NCBI GenBank assembly: GCA_002407935.1
Contig: DHPU01000003.1
Location: forward strand, 1-47,481
Direction: 5' to 3'
DNA length: 47,481 nt
From: Peptococcaceae bacterium UBA5356
GTDB lineage: Bacteria; Bacillota; Peptococcia; DRI-13; DTU073
The notes below the pieces were generated by a model that was not told the origin of the DNA, made no database searches, and worked only from the letters and a program-made list of their open reading frames with translations. The translations under genes and the position numbers were made by a program. This document shows, in pieces, positions 7,878-16,620 of the stretch. Position 1 is the first letter of the stretch. Every line of letters begins with the position of its first letter.

Positions 7878-9278
7878 TTATTCATTGCGAATTGCCCTAA
7901 TCGGGCTTAGGCGTACTGCTCTGTGAGCCGGGTAAAGTCCGGCTACCAGCCCAATCACTACCGAAAAAAGCAACGCAAAAAGGGCAAGCCACGAAGGAAT
8001 CAGGGAAATACTCATCATTTCTTCCGCCGGCATCCCTCTATTTAAATAATTCTGGAAGAGATGATTGATAATCTTGGATACTCCATAACTTAGACCGAGC
8101 CCAAATAAACCGCCAATAAAACCAATCATCCCTGCTTCTGCCAAAAAGAGAGTATGAATGTCTGTAAAAGTAGCACCGATTACTTTCATAATACCTATTT
8201 CCTTCGTTCGTTCATAAATAGACATAATCATCGTATTGGTGATCCCCAATGCCGCCACCAGCAAGGTAATTGCCCCTATTCCACCCAAAACAGCCTGAAC
8301 CGTGCGTGAAGTTTTTTCAATTCCTTCTAAGCTATCAGCCATGGACCAACAATTATAACCTTTGTCTTTAATCGTCTTTGAAACCTCACGAGTTTGTTCC
8401 ACTTTCCCCGTACGTACTAAAATAAAACTATAATCATTAGCAGTATCACGAGAAGAGGAGCCTTTTTTAGCCGCTACTGTTTTCCCGCTCCGTGCTAACA
8501 AGACAGCTTCTCGCCCGGACCCGCCAATACCTCTTTGAGTCGAGCCTCCCCTCGTAAAATCACGCATCTTTTTAATATCGTCAATCGGTGCATATGCTTG
8601 ATAAGAATGTTCGTTCCGCTCCCCTTCCAATATCCCCACAACCATAAAATTATAGTTCTTCTTCTTTTCGGGACCATTTTGCATAATCATCGATAACCGC
8701 TGATCCAGCATCTCTGCCGGATCTTTTTGTTGTCTGGAACGAGGATCTTCGTACATCATCATTCCTCTTTCCATCTTCCGCCTTTCACTTTCATCATGAA
8801 ATTGATAAATAACCTGACTGCCTACTACTATGACATTTCGATCGCCCTTTTTCAGTAAACGTCCCTGTTCCGCCTTAAATTCCAATTGATCCATAACCTC
8901 CGGATCAATCCCAATTAGTTGCAGTCCGCCCCTTTTGCGACCTAACCGTGCTTCCCCCCCTACATCATAAGCAGGAGACACGGCAATTACGCCTTCGATC
9001 GCCTTTATTTCAGCAACAGCTTCATCATTGAGACGTTTCGCTTCCCCAAGGGGATTTCCCTCATTATCAAAAGCCATCCCCTGTTGCACCCTAATCATGG
9101 TAAGACTGCCCCAGCTTTCCATACTCTTCCGCTGACTCTCTCTTAAGCCTATTCCCAAAGAAAGCATCACCACAATAGAGGTAGTCCCGATTAAGACCCC
9201 CAGCACAGTAAGTATCGTTCGCAGTTTCCTCCGCCACAAATTTTGACGAGCTAATTTTAATAAGTCCAGTTTATTCAT
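7878..9278 (-). CDS. MacB-like ABC transporter permease
   Basis: A 466-residue permease of the MacB/FtsX type. The first membrane helix is at about residues 15-40 (ILTVLGVLIGTTSIVVML). A ~270-residue extracytoplasmic MacB core domain follows. Three more helices are in the last ~140 residues: LGGIGAITLLVAALGITNTM, then AGMIGFIGGLFGLG, and a final one ending before YPAHRAVRLSPIRAIR. Such permeases do not translocate by an alternating channel but couple ATP hydrolysis to extracytoplasmic movements (mechanotransmission). ATG at 9278 has GAGG nine bases upstream. The gene overlaps the end of the COG1361 gene by 8 bp and is the last of a three-gene operon with it and the ATPase. The extracytoplasmic domain holds a long charged insert rich in Met, Lys and Arg. 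Confidence 0.88.
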   Translation of the reverse strand: MNKLDLLKLARQNLWRRKLRTILTVLGVLIGTTSIVVMLSLGIGLRESQRKSMESWGSLTMIRVQQGMAFDNEGNPLGEAKRLNDEAVAEIKAIEGVIAVSPAYDVGGEARLGRKRGGLQLIGIDPEVMDQLEFKAEQGRLLKKGDRNVIVVGSQVIYQFHDESERRKMERGMMMYEDPRSRQQKDPAEMLDQRLSMIMQNGPEKKKNYNFMVVGILEGERNEHSYQAYAPIDDIKKMRDFTRGGSTQRGIGGSGREAVLLARSGKTVAAKKGSSSRDTANDYSFILVRTGKVEQTREVSKTIKDKGYNCWSMADSLEGIEKTSRTVQAVLGGIGAITLLVAALGITNTMIMSIYERTKEIGIMKVIGATFTDIHTLFLAEAGMIGFIGGLFGLGLSYGVSKIINHLFQNYLNRGMPAEEMMSISLIPSWLALFALLFSVVIGLVAGLYPAHRAVRLSPIRAIRNE

Positions 9279-11043
9279 TAAAGAATTCCTCACTCGCTTT
9301 TCTTCTTTTCATGCGGATAATACAAATTCCTTCCGTTAAAATTACGAGCACAAGGAAGATGGTTAACCCTTTAGCTTTGATAGTATTCAAAAAACCGCCA
9401 CTTGCCCCGGGTTTCCCATTGATGGGCATCCCCGGTTTTCCGGGTCCATCCGGCCCCATTTGTCCTTCCATTCCTTCCGGCAAGGCCGGTTGTGCCTGAA
9501 CCTCCAAGGTAAAAGGTTTTTCCACACGCACATCCTTATTATTATTATCAATATAGTTGAAAACAAGATTGCCTTCTAATTTTCCTTCCGTTTGAGGAAT
9601 AATTGTTCCTTGGTAAAAATCACTGGCCCCAATATCCAAATTGCCTACATAATATGTATTATTTTCTTTCTCAAAATCCCCCTCCATGGCTACCATAAAA
9701 TTCCCCAAAACTACTTTCCCCACATTAACAAATTCCGCAGAAACAGGGATGGGCTGTCCGATAAAACCTTGAGGAGGCACTTGAGTCGAGAGGATTTGCA
9801 GTTTGCATTCCTGCGTAACAGGAATATTCATCTGTTCCTCACAGCTTAAGGTCTTTCCCTGCCGATCCTCATATTTTATATCTACCGGCACAATATAAGT
9901 TTTGGCGGACGCATTCGGATCAACGTAAAGATCAATTTCCTTTTGAATCACCGTTTTTCCCGGAATATAATCCACATAAAAACTATTACTGCTATTCACG
10001 GGAGAAAAGACCGTACCCCCCGTCGTCGTTGCTCCACTGCTGGATGAATCTTCGATCTTAATTACCCCTAAGGAAATCTTCACATTTTTTACAGCTCGTT
10101 GATTGGTATTTTCAATATATAACCGTAACGTAACCGTATTTCCGGCCAAGACTTTTTCGGCAGACAGAGTATATTTATTAACAATAACCCAAGGTGTAGC
10201 CCCTATTCCTCCCTCATCCTTAGGTAAAGGCAGATTGAGGGATTCTTCAAAGGTTTCCGACTTATCTCCCTGGTAATCAAACGTTATTTTTAATTTTACC
10301 GCATTATTCGCTTTTGTATCCTTCGCTCTTAACTTATAGGTAATTACTTTTTCTTCACCCTTCCCGATGCGAGTAATGTTTTTCCTGTTAGAAACATCCT
10401 CAACATCAAAATTATCGGCTCCATCCAGAGTAAAGATGACATTACGGGCTTCTGTGGTTTTACTTAAATTAGCCACGTGAAAGTTAGCTGCAAAACCCTC
10501 TGCCGCATCAGGATTAGCCGGATTAAGAGAAACAGCCTTTACCAGAAGCACGGGCTTAGTTAAATCATAAGTTACCGGAACAGTAAAACTGGTTGATGCT
10601 CTTACCGTGTTTTTAAAAGTTGCATCTTGTCCAGTCAAATTTACCACTAATTCATAATCCTTATTCTGAGCACCCGGATCAACGCTGAAAGTCACCATAA
10701 CTGTCCTGTTTTGATTGCCTTCCAGCTTATCAACGGTCATATTCTGACCGGTTTTCAAAACAAAAGGGAATAACCCTTCTTTTTGTTCATTTCCTTTTAC
10801 CTCAAAATCTAATTTTAAGTTAAAACCCGGATTATTACTAATATTCCTCACCGCTAAAGCAAGCGTAAATTCGCCCCCGGCCACGGCCTGCTCCATATTA
10901 ACTTTTTCCAGAACAATAATCGGCTGAAAGTTATCCGAATCAATGACCGCGGCCTGCAAAAAATTAACTTGCCAAAATCCACTTACCAAAAGAAAAACTA
11001 GTATTAAGCCGAGCGTCCATCCTTTATTCAGCTTTCTTTTCAT
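9271..11043 (-). CDS. COG1361-type secreted protein with C-terminal membrane anchor
   Basis: A 590-residue extracytoplasmic protein. The signal sequence (about residues 10-30) is followed by repeated immunoglobulin-like/NEW3-like beta domains with phrases such as AGGEFTLALAVRNISNN and LAGNTVTLRLYIENTNQRA. The chain ends in a collagen-like Gly/Pro/Met linker (about residues 535-555) and one transmembrane helix near the C-terminus (GLTIFLVLVILTEGICII). This COG1361 (S-layer-like) architecture is repeatedly encoded with LolD/MacB-type ABC genes in Firmicutes and archaea, and probably forms the extracellular partner of the transporter. ATG at 11043 is chosen because AGAGGGGT lies 7-8 bases upstream. 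It overlaps the ATPase stop by 20 bp, indicating translational coupling. The substrate is unknown. Confidence 0.8.
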   Translation of the reverse strand: MKRKLNKGWTLGLILVFLLVSGFWQVNFLQAAVIDSDNFQPIIVLEKVNMEQAVAGGEFTLALAVRNISNNPGFNLKLDFEVKGNEQKEGLFPFVLKTGQNMTVDKLEGNQNRTVMVTFSVDPGAQNKDYELVVNLTGQDATFKNTVRASTSFTVPVTYDLTKPVLLVKAVSLNPANPDAAEGFAANFHVANLSKTTEARNVIFTLDGADNFDVEDVSNRKNITRIGKGEEKVITYKLRAKDTKANNAVKLKITFDYQGDKSETFEESLNLPLPKDEGGIGATPWVIVNKYTLSAEKVLAGNTVTLRLYIENTNQRAVKNVKISLGVIKIEDSSSSGATTTGGTVFSPVNSSNSFYVDYIPGKTVIQKEIDLYVDPNASAKTYIVPVDIKYEDRQGKTLSCEEQMNIPVTQECKLQILSTQVPPQGFIGQPIPVSAEFVNVGKVVLGNFMVAMEGDFEKENNTYYVGNLDIGASDFYQGTIIPQTEGKLEGNLVFNYIDNNNKDVRVEKPFTLEVQAQPALPEGMEGQMGPDGPGKPGMPINGKPGASGGFLNTIKAKGLTIFLVLVILTEGICIIRMKRRKASEEFFNE

Positions 11044-11743
11044 CTCTACACCCCTCTTTATTATTAACAATTTTCGTAATCTTACCATCACGCATGCTGA
11101 TTACTCTATCTCCGTAATTAGCAAGCTCTAGGTCATGGGTAACCATAATTAAAGTAACCCCTGTCTTGTTGACTTTTTCTTTCAAAAGCTTCATGATCTC
11201 CTCGGTTGTTTTACTATCCAGATTTCCGGTAGGTTCATCGGCAAAAACAATTTTCGGATTATTAACCAAGGCTCTGGCAATACTCACCCTCTGCTGTTGT
11301 CCCCCACTCATTTCAGTCGGTTTATTCTTTAACCGATGTTGTAAACCGAGCTGTACAAGGATCTCGCAAGACCGCTTAAATCTAGCCTTTTTATTCACCC
11401 CGTCAAAAACTAACGGTAAGGCCACATTTTCCAGTGCTGTCATGGAAGGAATAAGATTATATGATTGAAAGATAAAGCCCAAATATTTACGGCGAAAACC
11501 GGCCATCTTTTTTTCTTTCATCTTCGTTAAGGAAACGCCTCTGAGCAAAACCTCCCCTTTCGTAGCTCGTTCCAACCCGGCCATAATATGTAATAAAGTA
11601 GACTTACCAGAACCGGATGTTCCCAAAATACACAAAAATTCGCCCTCTTCAATGGTTAAGTCCACATTGTCAAGAGCTATAATTATTTCCTGTCCCAACC
11701 GATATTTTTTCGTTAAACCTTTTATTTCAATCAACGCCGACAA
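11024..11743 (-). CDS. LolD/MacB-type ABC transporter ATP-binding protein
   Basis: A 239-residue ABC ATPase: Walker A GTSGSGKST near residue 40, Q-loop FIFQSYNLIPSMTALENV, signature MSGGQQQRVSIARAL, Walker B IVFADEPTGNLDS and H-loop TLIMVTHDLELANYGDRV. The ENVALPLVF and GNLDS motifs place it in the LolD/MacB/FtsE group, matching the MacB-like permease in the same operon. The start is the TTG at 11743: AGGAGG lies eight bases upstream, and the GTG at 11752 is inside that site. It is first in the operon and is followed, with overlaps, by the COG1361 protein and the permease. A transport direction out of the membrane or within the envelope is inferred from the family. Confidence 0.88.
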   Translation of the reverse strand: MSALIEIKGLTKKYRLGQEIIIALDNVDLTIEEGEFLCILGTSGSGKSTLLHIMAGLERATKGEVLLRGVSLTKMKEKKMAGFRRKYLGFIFQSYNLIPSMTALENVALPLVFDGVNKKARFKRSCEILVQLGLQHRLKNKPTEMSGGQQQRVSIARALVNNPKIVFADEPTGNLDSKTTEEIMKLLKEKVNKTGVTLIMVTHDLELANYGDRVISMRDGKITKIVNNKEGCRDEKKAE

Positions 11744-11810
11744 AAAATACACCTCCTTCTAAAGGATAGACGCCCATAACGAAAAAAAGTTCCCCCCAAT
11801 TTTTTCATGT

Positions 11811-13304
11811 CTAAAATCCTAAAATATCCCCTAATATTTTTTTTATCTCGGTTGTTTCACAAACGCGCTGCTGTAAAACCGGTTTTTTCTCCAGTTCCTG
11901 TAAAGCAAAATGCACAGGCATCCCAATCGTCTTGCTTAATTCCCGCAGTAACGCAAATTCATCCTTCTCCCCGCTCGGCCGCGACCCTTGCAAAGCTTCC
12001 AAAACACTCGCCGTAAATTTAAAAGGGCTGGCAGTAGCATCAAGAATGGTTACCGTCCGGTCTCCGCTTGCCGCACAATATTGTTGATATACTTTCATGC
12101 CTACTGCTGTATGCGTATCCAGTGTATAACCTGTTTCGGTAAAGATTCCTTTAATGGTAGCTAAGGTCTCCTTTTCCGTAGCAAAGCCTGCCCATAAGAT
12201 TTTCTCCATCTTCTCTTGAACCGTCTTATCCACTGCGAAACGACCTTTTTCCTGCAGTTCTTTCATCCAAGCGGTAATCAACGCCCCATTACGATCCGTC
12301 ATTTCAAAAAGAAACCTTTCTAAATTACTGGAAATAAGGATATCCATCGAAGGACTGTTGGTCTGTTTAAATGGTCTGTTCTTTTCATATTTGCCGGAAT
12401 GGAAGAAATCCGTCAAAACATTGTTTTCATTAGAGGCACAAATAAGCTTATGAATAGGTACCCCCATCTGACTCGCATACCACCCGGCCAGGATATTGCC
12501 AAAATTACCTGTCGGCACCACAAAATTAACCTTCTCTCCCAGCTGAATTCTTTCGTTAGCCAGAAGGTTGGCATAAGTATCAACATAATAGACAATTTGC
12601 GGCAAAAGCCTGCCCCAGTTAATCGAATTAGCCGAAGACAACGCCAAACCACGTTCCGCTAAAAAAGAGCGAAAGACTTCATCACCGAAAATGGACTTAA
12701 CAGCATTCTGACAATCATCAAAATTCCCCCGTACCCCAACTACATAAGTGTTTTTCCCTTCCGTAGTGGTCATCTGTCGCTCCTGTATTTTACTTACCCC
12801 ACCGGACGGATAAAAACAAAAGATTTTCATCCCGGGAATATCCTTAAAACCTTCTAAGGCGGCTTTTCCGGTATCACCGGAGGTTGCTACTAAAATGACA
12901 ATCTCTTGCTCAACCTGCAATATTTTTAAAGCTTGTGCCAATAAAAGCGGCATCAACTGCAAGGCCATATCCTTGAAAGCAGCCGTAGGACCATGCCAAA
13001 GCTCCAGGACATAGAGATTATTCCCTAGCCTATGCAACGGTGTAATTTGCGGATGATTAAATTTATCACCATACGCCTTTTGCACACAAGCGGCAATTTC
13101 CGCCGCGGAAAAATCCTCCAAAAAAAGGCTCAATACCTTTTCCGCCGTCTCCTGATAAGTTCCTTGACTCAGCGCAATAAGCTCCTGCTCAGAAAAAAAC
13201 GGGATATTTTGCGGAACAAAAAGCCCTCCTGTGGGAACCATCCCCCACTTAATCGCCTCAGCGGCTGAGACAGAAGGGAAATTATCCCTCGTACTAATAT
13301 ACAT
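11811..13304 (-). CDS. thrC: Threonine synthase
   Basis: A 497-residue PLP enzyme converting O-phosphohomoserine to threonine, the last step of threonine synthesis. The N-terminus MYISTRDNFPSVSAAEAI is the family signature. The cofactor lysine sits in ELWHGPTAAFKDMALQLM near residue 110, followed by VATSGDTGKAALEGF. The glycine-rich phosphate loop FVVPTGNFGNILAG lies near residue 255. At ~500 residues it belongs to the longer E. coli/yeast-like class rather than the ~350-residue form of Bacillus. ATG at 13304 is chosen because GAGGTG precedes it by six bases; the upstream ATG (13310) and GTG (13313) overlap that site. It appears to be transcribed alone. Confidence 0.92.
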   Translation of the reverse strand: MYISTRDNFPSVSAAEAIKWGMVPTGGLFVPQNIPFFSEQELIALSQGTYQETAEKVLSLFLEDFSAAEIAACVQKAYGDKFNHPQITPLHRLGNNLYVLELWHGPTAAFKDMALQLMPLLLAQALKILQVEQEIVILVATSGDTGKAALEGFKDIPGMKIFCFYPSGGVSKIQERQMTTTEGKNTYVVGVRGNFDDCQNAVKSIFGDEVFRSFLAERGLALSSANSINWGRLLPQIVYYVDTYANLLANERIQLGEKVNFVVPTGNFGNILAGWYASQMGVPIHKLICASNENNVLTDFFHSGKYEKNRPFKQTNSPSMDILISSNLERFLFEMTDRNGALITAWMKELQEKGRFAVDKTVQEKMEKILWAGFATEKETLATIKGIFTETGYTLDTHTAVGMKVYQQYCAASGDRTVTILDATASPFKFTASVLEALQGSRPSGEKDEFALLRELSKTIGMPVHFALQELEKKPVLQQRVCETTEIKKILGDILGF

Positions 13305-13407
13305 CGCCATCACCTCAATATACGCTATTGTACCATATCAGGGCATCTCCCGCTATCCTTCCTTGTATAATTTATAGCTCAAAAACATTATAAGTAAGAT
13401 TATGTTT

Positions 13408-14268
13408 TCACTTTTTATGTGGAATTTTTAATAGTTCAGAGACAGTAACAAATTGATACCCCTCTTTTTTTAATACTTTGATGATATCTTTCAAAGCGGC
13501 CACGCTGCCTGTTAAATTCTCTTCTTTACTGCCGGATGCGTGCTGTAAAATAACACTACCCTCTCTGACATTCTCCAGGATATTATCCTTTACCTGCTCA
13601 GCCGTAAGACTTTTCCAGTCTAAGGAATCAACGTTCCAAGCAATTATTTTCACCTTCAGTTGAGCTATTTCCTGAACCTTCTCAGAATTAAGGGAACCAT
13701 AAGGAGAACGAAAAAGAGCCGTCCGGTAGCCGGTTAAAGACCGCAAAACATCCTCACATTCCTTTATTTCTTTGGCTGTCTGCGTTTTATTTAATTTAAT
13801 AATATTCGGATGAGTCATCGAATGATTACCGACAATATGCCCTTCCTTAACCATCCTTTGGACAACCTCCGGGAACAACTTCGCTCTGTTGCCTATTAAA
13901 AAAAAGGTGCCTTTAACATTATTATCACGAAGAATATCTAAGATTTGCGGAGTATAAACAGAATCAGGTCCATCATCAAAAGTTAGCGCAACCTTTTTCA
14001 CATCATTTGCTCCCTGTCGATAAAAAAGATCGGGAAATTTTGAAACAAGATCTTCTATTTTTCTTTGCGGAAAACCTCTGTTATCCCTTTCCGAGCCTCC
14101 CGACAACTCAAACTCTTTCTTAAGCTCCTTAGGTGCCGGTGTGTTTTCCCCAGGCCGTAAATGCGGCTTGTTCGGCACTAGCCTTAATTCATAATTGCTA
14201 TAATACGCCCAAAAAGCCATAATGCCTAGCAACAAAGTTAAGGAGATTACTACTATCTTCTTTCTCAT
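13408..14268 (-). CDS. Membrane-anchored polysaccharide deacetylase
   Basis: A 286-residue protein with an N-terminal membrane anchor (about residues 5-24) and a NodB-homology domain. Motif 1, KVALTFDDGPDSVYTP, carries the catalytic base Asp and a metal Asp. Motif 2, GHIVGNHSMTHPNI, gives the two metal-binding histidines. Motif 3, FRSPYGSLNSE, is present, and IIAWNVDSLDW and SVILQHASG complete the site. These are CE4 metal-dependent deacetylases acting on peptidoglycan GlcNAc or MurNAc, as in PdaA/PgdA. Spore-formers use such enzymes for cortex muramic-lactam formation, but the sequence does not fix that role. The start ATG has GAGGTG six bases upstream. It lies in its own transcription unit. 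Confidence 0.88.
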   Translation of the reverse strand: MRKKIVVISLTLLLGIMAFWAYYSNYELRLVPNKPHLRPGENTPAPKELKKEFELSGGSERDNRGFPQRKIEDLVSKFPDLFYRQGANDVKKVALTFDDGPDSVYTPQILDILRDNNVKGTFFLIGNRAKLFPEVVQRMVKEGHIVGNHSMTHPNIIKLNKTQTAKEIKECEDVLRSLTGYRTALFRSPYGSLNSEKVQEIAQLKVKIIAWNVDSLDWKSLTAEQVKDNILENVREGSVILQHASGSKEENLTGSVAALKDIIKVLKKEGYQFVTVSELLKIPHKK

Positions 14269-14366
14269 CAAGATCACCTCGTTTTAGGTTGACCCAAACA
14301 AGCTAAACTTATTACATTTTTCCTTCATTCTGCCTTGATAACTGCCTCAATAACTATAGAAACTTG

Positions 14367-14394
14367 CCACATTGATTAAACCACATTGATTAAA
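14367..14394. repeat. Tandem 14-bp direct repeat
   Basis: The unit CCACATTGATTAAA occurs twice head to tail (14367-14380 and 14381-14394), ending at the T-tract side of the thiamine-operon terminator. The surrounding gap 14278-14640 otherwise holds that terminator and a possible small ORF. Confidence 0.85.
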
Positions 14395-14430
14395 AAAGCG
14401 ACAAGAGAACATTTTACTGTTCGCCTGTCG
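14392..14430 (-). terminator. Terminator of the thiamine-precursor transport operon
   Basis: On the minus strand, CGACA...TGTCG and AACA...TGTT arms with one mismatch close over a GTAAAA loop and are followed by CTTTTTT. It lies about 200 bp beyond the ABC ATPase stop and directly after the small ORF at 14414-14551, so that ORF would be inside the same transcript. Confidence 0.75.
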
Positions 14431-14551
14431 TTTTCTCTTCCCGCAACTCTTCCTCTTCTTTCAGGCAGTTTTTTGTCATACCCGGGACTAAATTCGGCAG
14501 CCTTCCTTGCAATGGGCTGTTTCCCTTAACATCCAATGCTTCGTAAACAAT
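14414..14551 (-). CDS. Possible 45-residue ORF with an ATT start
   Basis: The frame is open for 45 codons after an ATT at 14549-14551, ending in TAA inside the terminator hairpin. A perfect AGGAGG sits six bases before the ATT. No ATG, GTG or suitably spaced TTG begins this frame. The peptide has a basic/proline half (VKGNSPLQGRLPNLVPGM), one Cys, then a Glu/Lys-rich tail (LKEEEELREEKTTGEQ). ATT starts are rare but known (infC in E. coli). A competing TTG in another frame gives only 20 residues. I do not recognise a family. It could also be the leftover 3' end of a decayed gene whose ribosome site is fortuitous. It is last in the TPP-regulated transport operon. Confidence 0.4.
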   Translation of the reverse strand: MVYEALDVKGNSPLQGRLPNLVPGMTKNCLKEEEELREEKTTGEQ

Positions 14552-14640
14552 ATTATCCCTCCTTCTTTGGTTAACTTAAGTCTTCTCCGACATTATTAAC
14601 TATATGTTGATACAGTTGACGATAGTCATAATTTTTTACT

Positions 14641-15411
14641 TTACCTTTCTTCAAAAAGAGCCTGTAGCAATTGCCCCTTAAGTTCAATAAACTCTTCACT
14701 CACCAACATCTTTCGGGAACGAGGGCGAGGAAGATTTACCGCAAGGGTTAACTTTACCGTGGCGGGTCTGGCACTCAAGACATAAATTCGATCCGATAAG
14801 AAAAGAGCTTCTTCTACATCATGCGTAATAAAAAGAATTGTCGAACTATATTTATGCCAAACAGACATCAGCCAATCGTGCATTTCACTTTTCGTATAGG
14901 CGTCCAAAGCTCCAAAAGGCTCATCCAACAGCAATATTTCTTTATTTGCCAACATCGTACGCAAAAAAGCAATTCGCTGCCGCATTCCTCCTGATAAAAC
15001 ATGAGGATAACTTTTTTCATAAATGGAAAGGTTAAACTCCTCCAAAAGAGCATGTGCCTTTTTGCGAGCCTGCCCACGTGAATTTCCCTGTATCTCCATC
15101 CCTAAAAGACAGTTGTCAAGAATCGTACGCCAAGGAAGCAATAAATCTTTCTGCAGCATATAAGAAACATGGCCTTTTTCCCCTGTAATCTCCCTTCCTT
15201 CCAACAGAATTTGTCCCTCATCAGGTCTTTCCAGCCCACTAATCAAATTAAATAAAGTGCTCTTTCCACAACCGCTGGGTCCCACAATACTGACAAACTC
15301 GCCCTTCTTCACCTGCAGCGAAATATTGTCCAACGTAGGCACACGAACCGTCTGCCTTTTTTTCCCGGGAGCTGCTTCATAAGTTTTCGCTAAGTTGATA
15401 ATATCCAGCAT
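14641..15411 (-). CDS. ABC transporter ATPase for thiamine precursor uptake (ThiZ-like)
   Basis: A 256-residue ATPase of the nitrate/taurine/sulfonate (NitT/TauT) class. It has Walker A GPSGCGKST near residue 45, Q-loop SYMLQKDLLLPWRTILDN, signature LSGGMRQRIAFLRTML, Walker B ILLLDEPFGALDA and H-loop ILFITHDVEEALFLSDR. It powers import with the permease at 16621 and the binding protein at 15533. Sequence alone would allow sulfonate or nitrate, but the TPP riboswitch upstream of the operon, the NMT1/THI5-like binding protein and the thiamine-binding protein gene point to a pyrimidine precursor of thiamine. GGAGG precedes ATG by nine bases. It is the last recognised gene of the operon, about 120 bp after the binding protein. 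Confidence 0.85.
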   Translation of the reverse strand: MLDIINLAKTYEAAPGKKRQTVRVPTLDNISLQVKKGEFVSIVGPSGCGKSTLFNLISGLERPDEGQILLEGREITGEKGHVSYMLQKDLLLPWRTILDNCLLGMEIQGNSRGQARKKAHALLEEFNLSIYEKSYPHVLSGGMRQRIAFLRTMLANKEILLLDEPFGALDAYTKSEMHDWLMSVWHKYSSTILFITHDVEEALFLSDRIYVLSARPATVKLTLAVNLPRPRSRKMLVSEEFIELKGQLLQALFEER

Positions 15412-15532
15412 TAAGAAATCCTCCGCTCACAGACACAGGGACGGTTCTCTTGTCTGTCTTTATTAAAATATGGATGAAAACTATCTTTTTAAGAAACGAT
15501 AATGATATTTAAGTTTTGCAATAGAGAAATAC

Positions 15533-16543
15533 TTAGTTTTTGGGGGTCAAGAATTCATTGGTAAAAGCCTTCTCCACCTCTATTTTTTGATCCAGCAACT
15601 TCTTTTCATACATCCAATTTGCATAACGTTCCCACACTTTTTCATCCTGCCAGCCCCAATAAGGTGCTTCCGCTTGATATTGCTTGCTTAACCATTTTTG
15701 GCTTGCTTTCACCAATTCAACATCAAGCTCAGGAGCCGCCCGTAAAAGAATCTCCGCAGCCTCTTCCGGCTGATTAATACAATCCTGATAACCCTTACTC
15801 GTTGCTGTCATAAATTTTTTCACAAGGTCAGGCTTTTCAGCAATCATCTTTTCGCTAGTAATCAACACGGGCGTGTAATAATCTAAGACGGGCTCAAAGT
15901 CCTTCAGCATAATCACATTAAGAGGAACCTTCTGCTGTTCAGCACGAATCCCGTCCCACGCTTGAAAGATCCAATAAAAATCCACCTGTTTACCAATTAC
16001 CGAAAGAAAATCGACTGCACCAACATCAATAAACTCAATTTTTGCTGGATCGCCTCCGTCTTTGGTTACAATGGCATCAATTACCGCATGTTCAGCCGGA
16101 GAACCCCAGCCCCCATATTTTTTTCCTGCTAAATCACGAGGTCTGGTCAAATTATCTTTTTGCAAAGAAGCAAAACCTGAAGTGTTATGCTGAATAACTG
16201 CAGCCAAAGACACTAAGGGAATCTCCGCAACCCTAGCATTAGTGACACTTTCCTGATAACTTACCCCGAAATCCACTCTCCCGGCAGCAACCAATTGATC
16301 TGGCCCCGGTTCGCCTGCCTGAAATATTTCCACATCCAGTCCCTGTTCCCGATAATACCCTTTTTCCAAGGCAACATATAAACCGGTATGATTAGTGTTA
16401 GGAGTCCAGTCCAACATCACAGTAACCTTAGTAAGTTCTTTCTGTTCATTATTTTTCTCCACAGGCTTTTGACCACAAGCAGAAAAGATCAGCAAGCACA
16501 AAGAAAGAAGTAAAATTACACTAATTGTTTTCTTTTTCAGCAT
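15533..16543 (-). CDS. NMT1/THI5-like substrate-binding lipoprotein (ThiY-like)
   Basis: A 336-residue lipoprotein. The signal peptide ends in LLIFSACG, giving a lipidated Cys near residue 22. The mature protein opens with VTVMLDWTPNTNHTGLYVAL and KGYYREQGLDV, the signature of the NMT1/THI5 group that binds the pyrimidine part of thiamine or its breakdown product formyl-aminopyrimidine. Further marks are GEPGPDQLVAAGRVDFGVSY and an aromatic-rich cleft (VDFYWIFQAWDG, YWGWQDEKVW) suited to a planar ligand. In ThiXYZ systems it delivers the base to the permease for salvage into HMP. AGGAGG precedes ATG by about eight bases. Operon order from the riboswitch is thiamine-binding protein, permease, binding protein, ATPase. 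The ligand is inferred from the family and the riboswitch. Confidence 0.85.
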   Translation of the reverse strand: MLKKKTISVILLLSLCLLIFSACGQKPVEKNNEQKELTKVTVMLDWTPNTNHTGLYVALEKGYYREQGLDVEIFQAGEPGPDQLVAAGRVDFGVSYQESVTNARVAEIPLVSLAAVIQHNTSGFASLQKDNLTRPRDLAGKKYGGWGSPAEHAVIDAIVTKDGGDPAKIEFIDVGAVDFLSVIGKQVDFYWIFQAWDGIRAEQQKVPLNVIMLKDFEPVLDYYTPVLITSEKMIAEKPDLVKKFMTATSKGYQDCINQPEEAAEILLRAAPELDVELVKASQKWLSKQYQAEAPYWGWQDEKVWERYANWMYEKKLLDQKIEVEKAFTNEFLTPKN

Positions 16544-16620
16544 TATCGCATCCTCCTATGATCCTATTTAATTAAAACTACACGACCATCTTTTTAACTT
16601 TTTTTTTTAACTTTTTTCCC

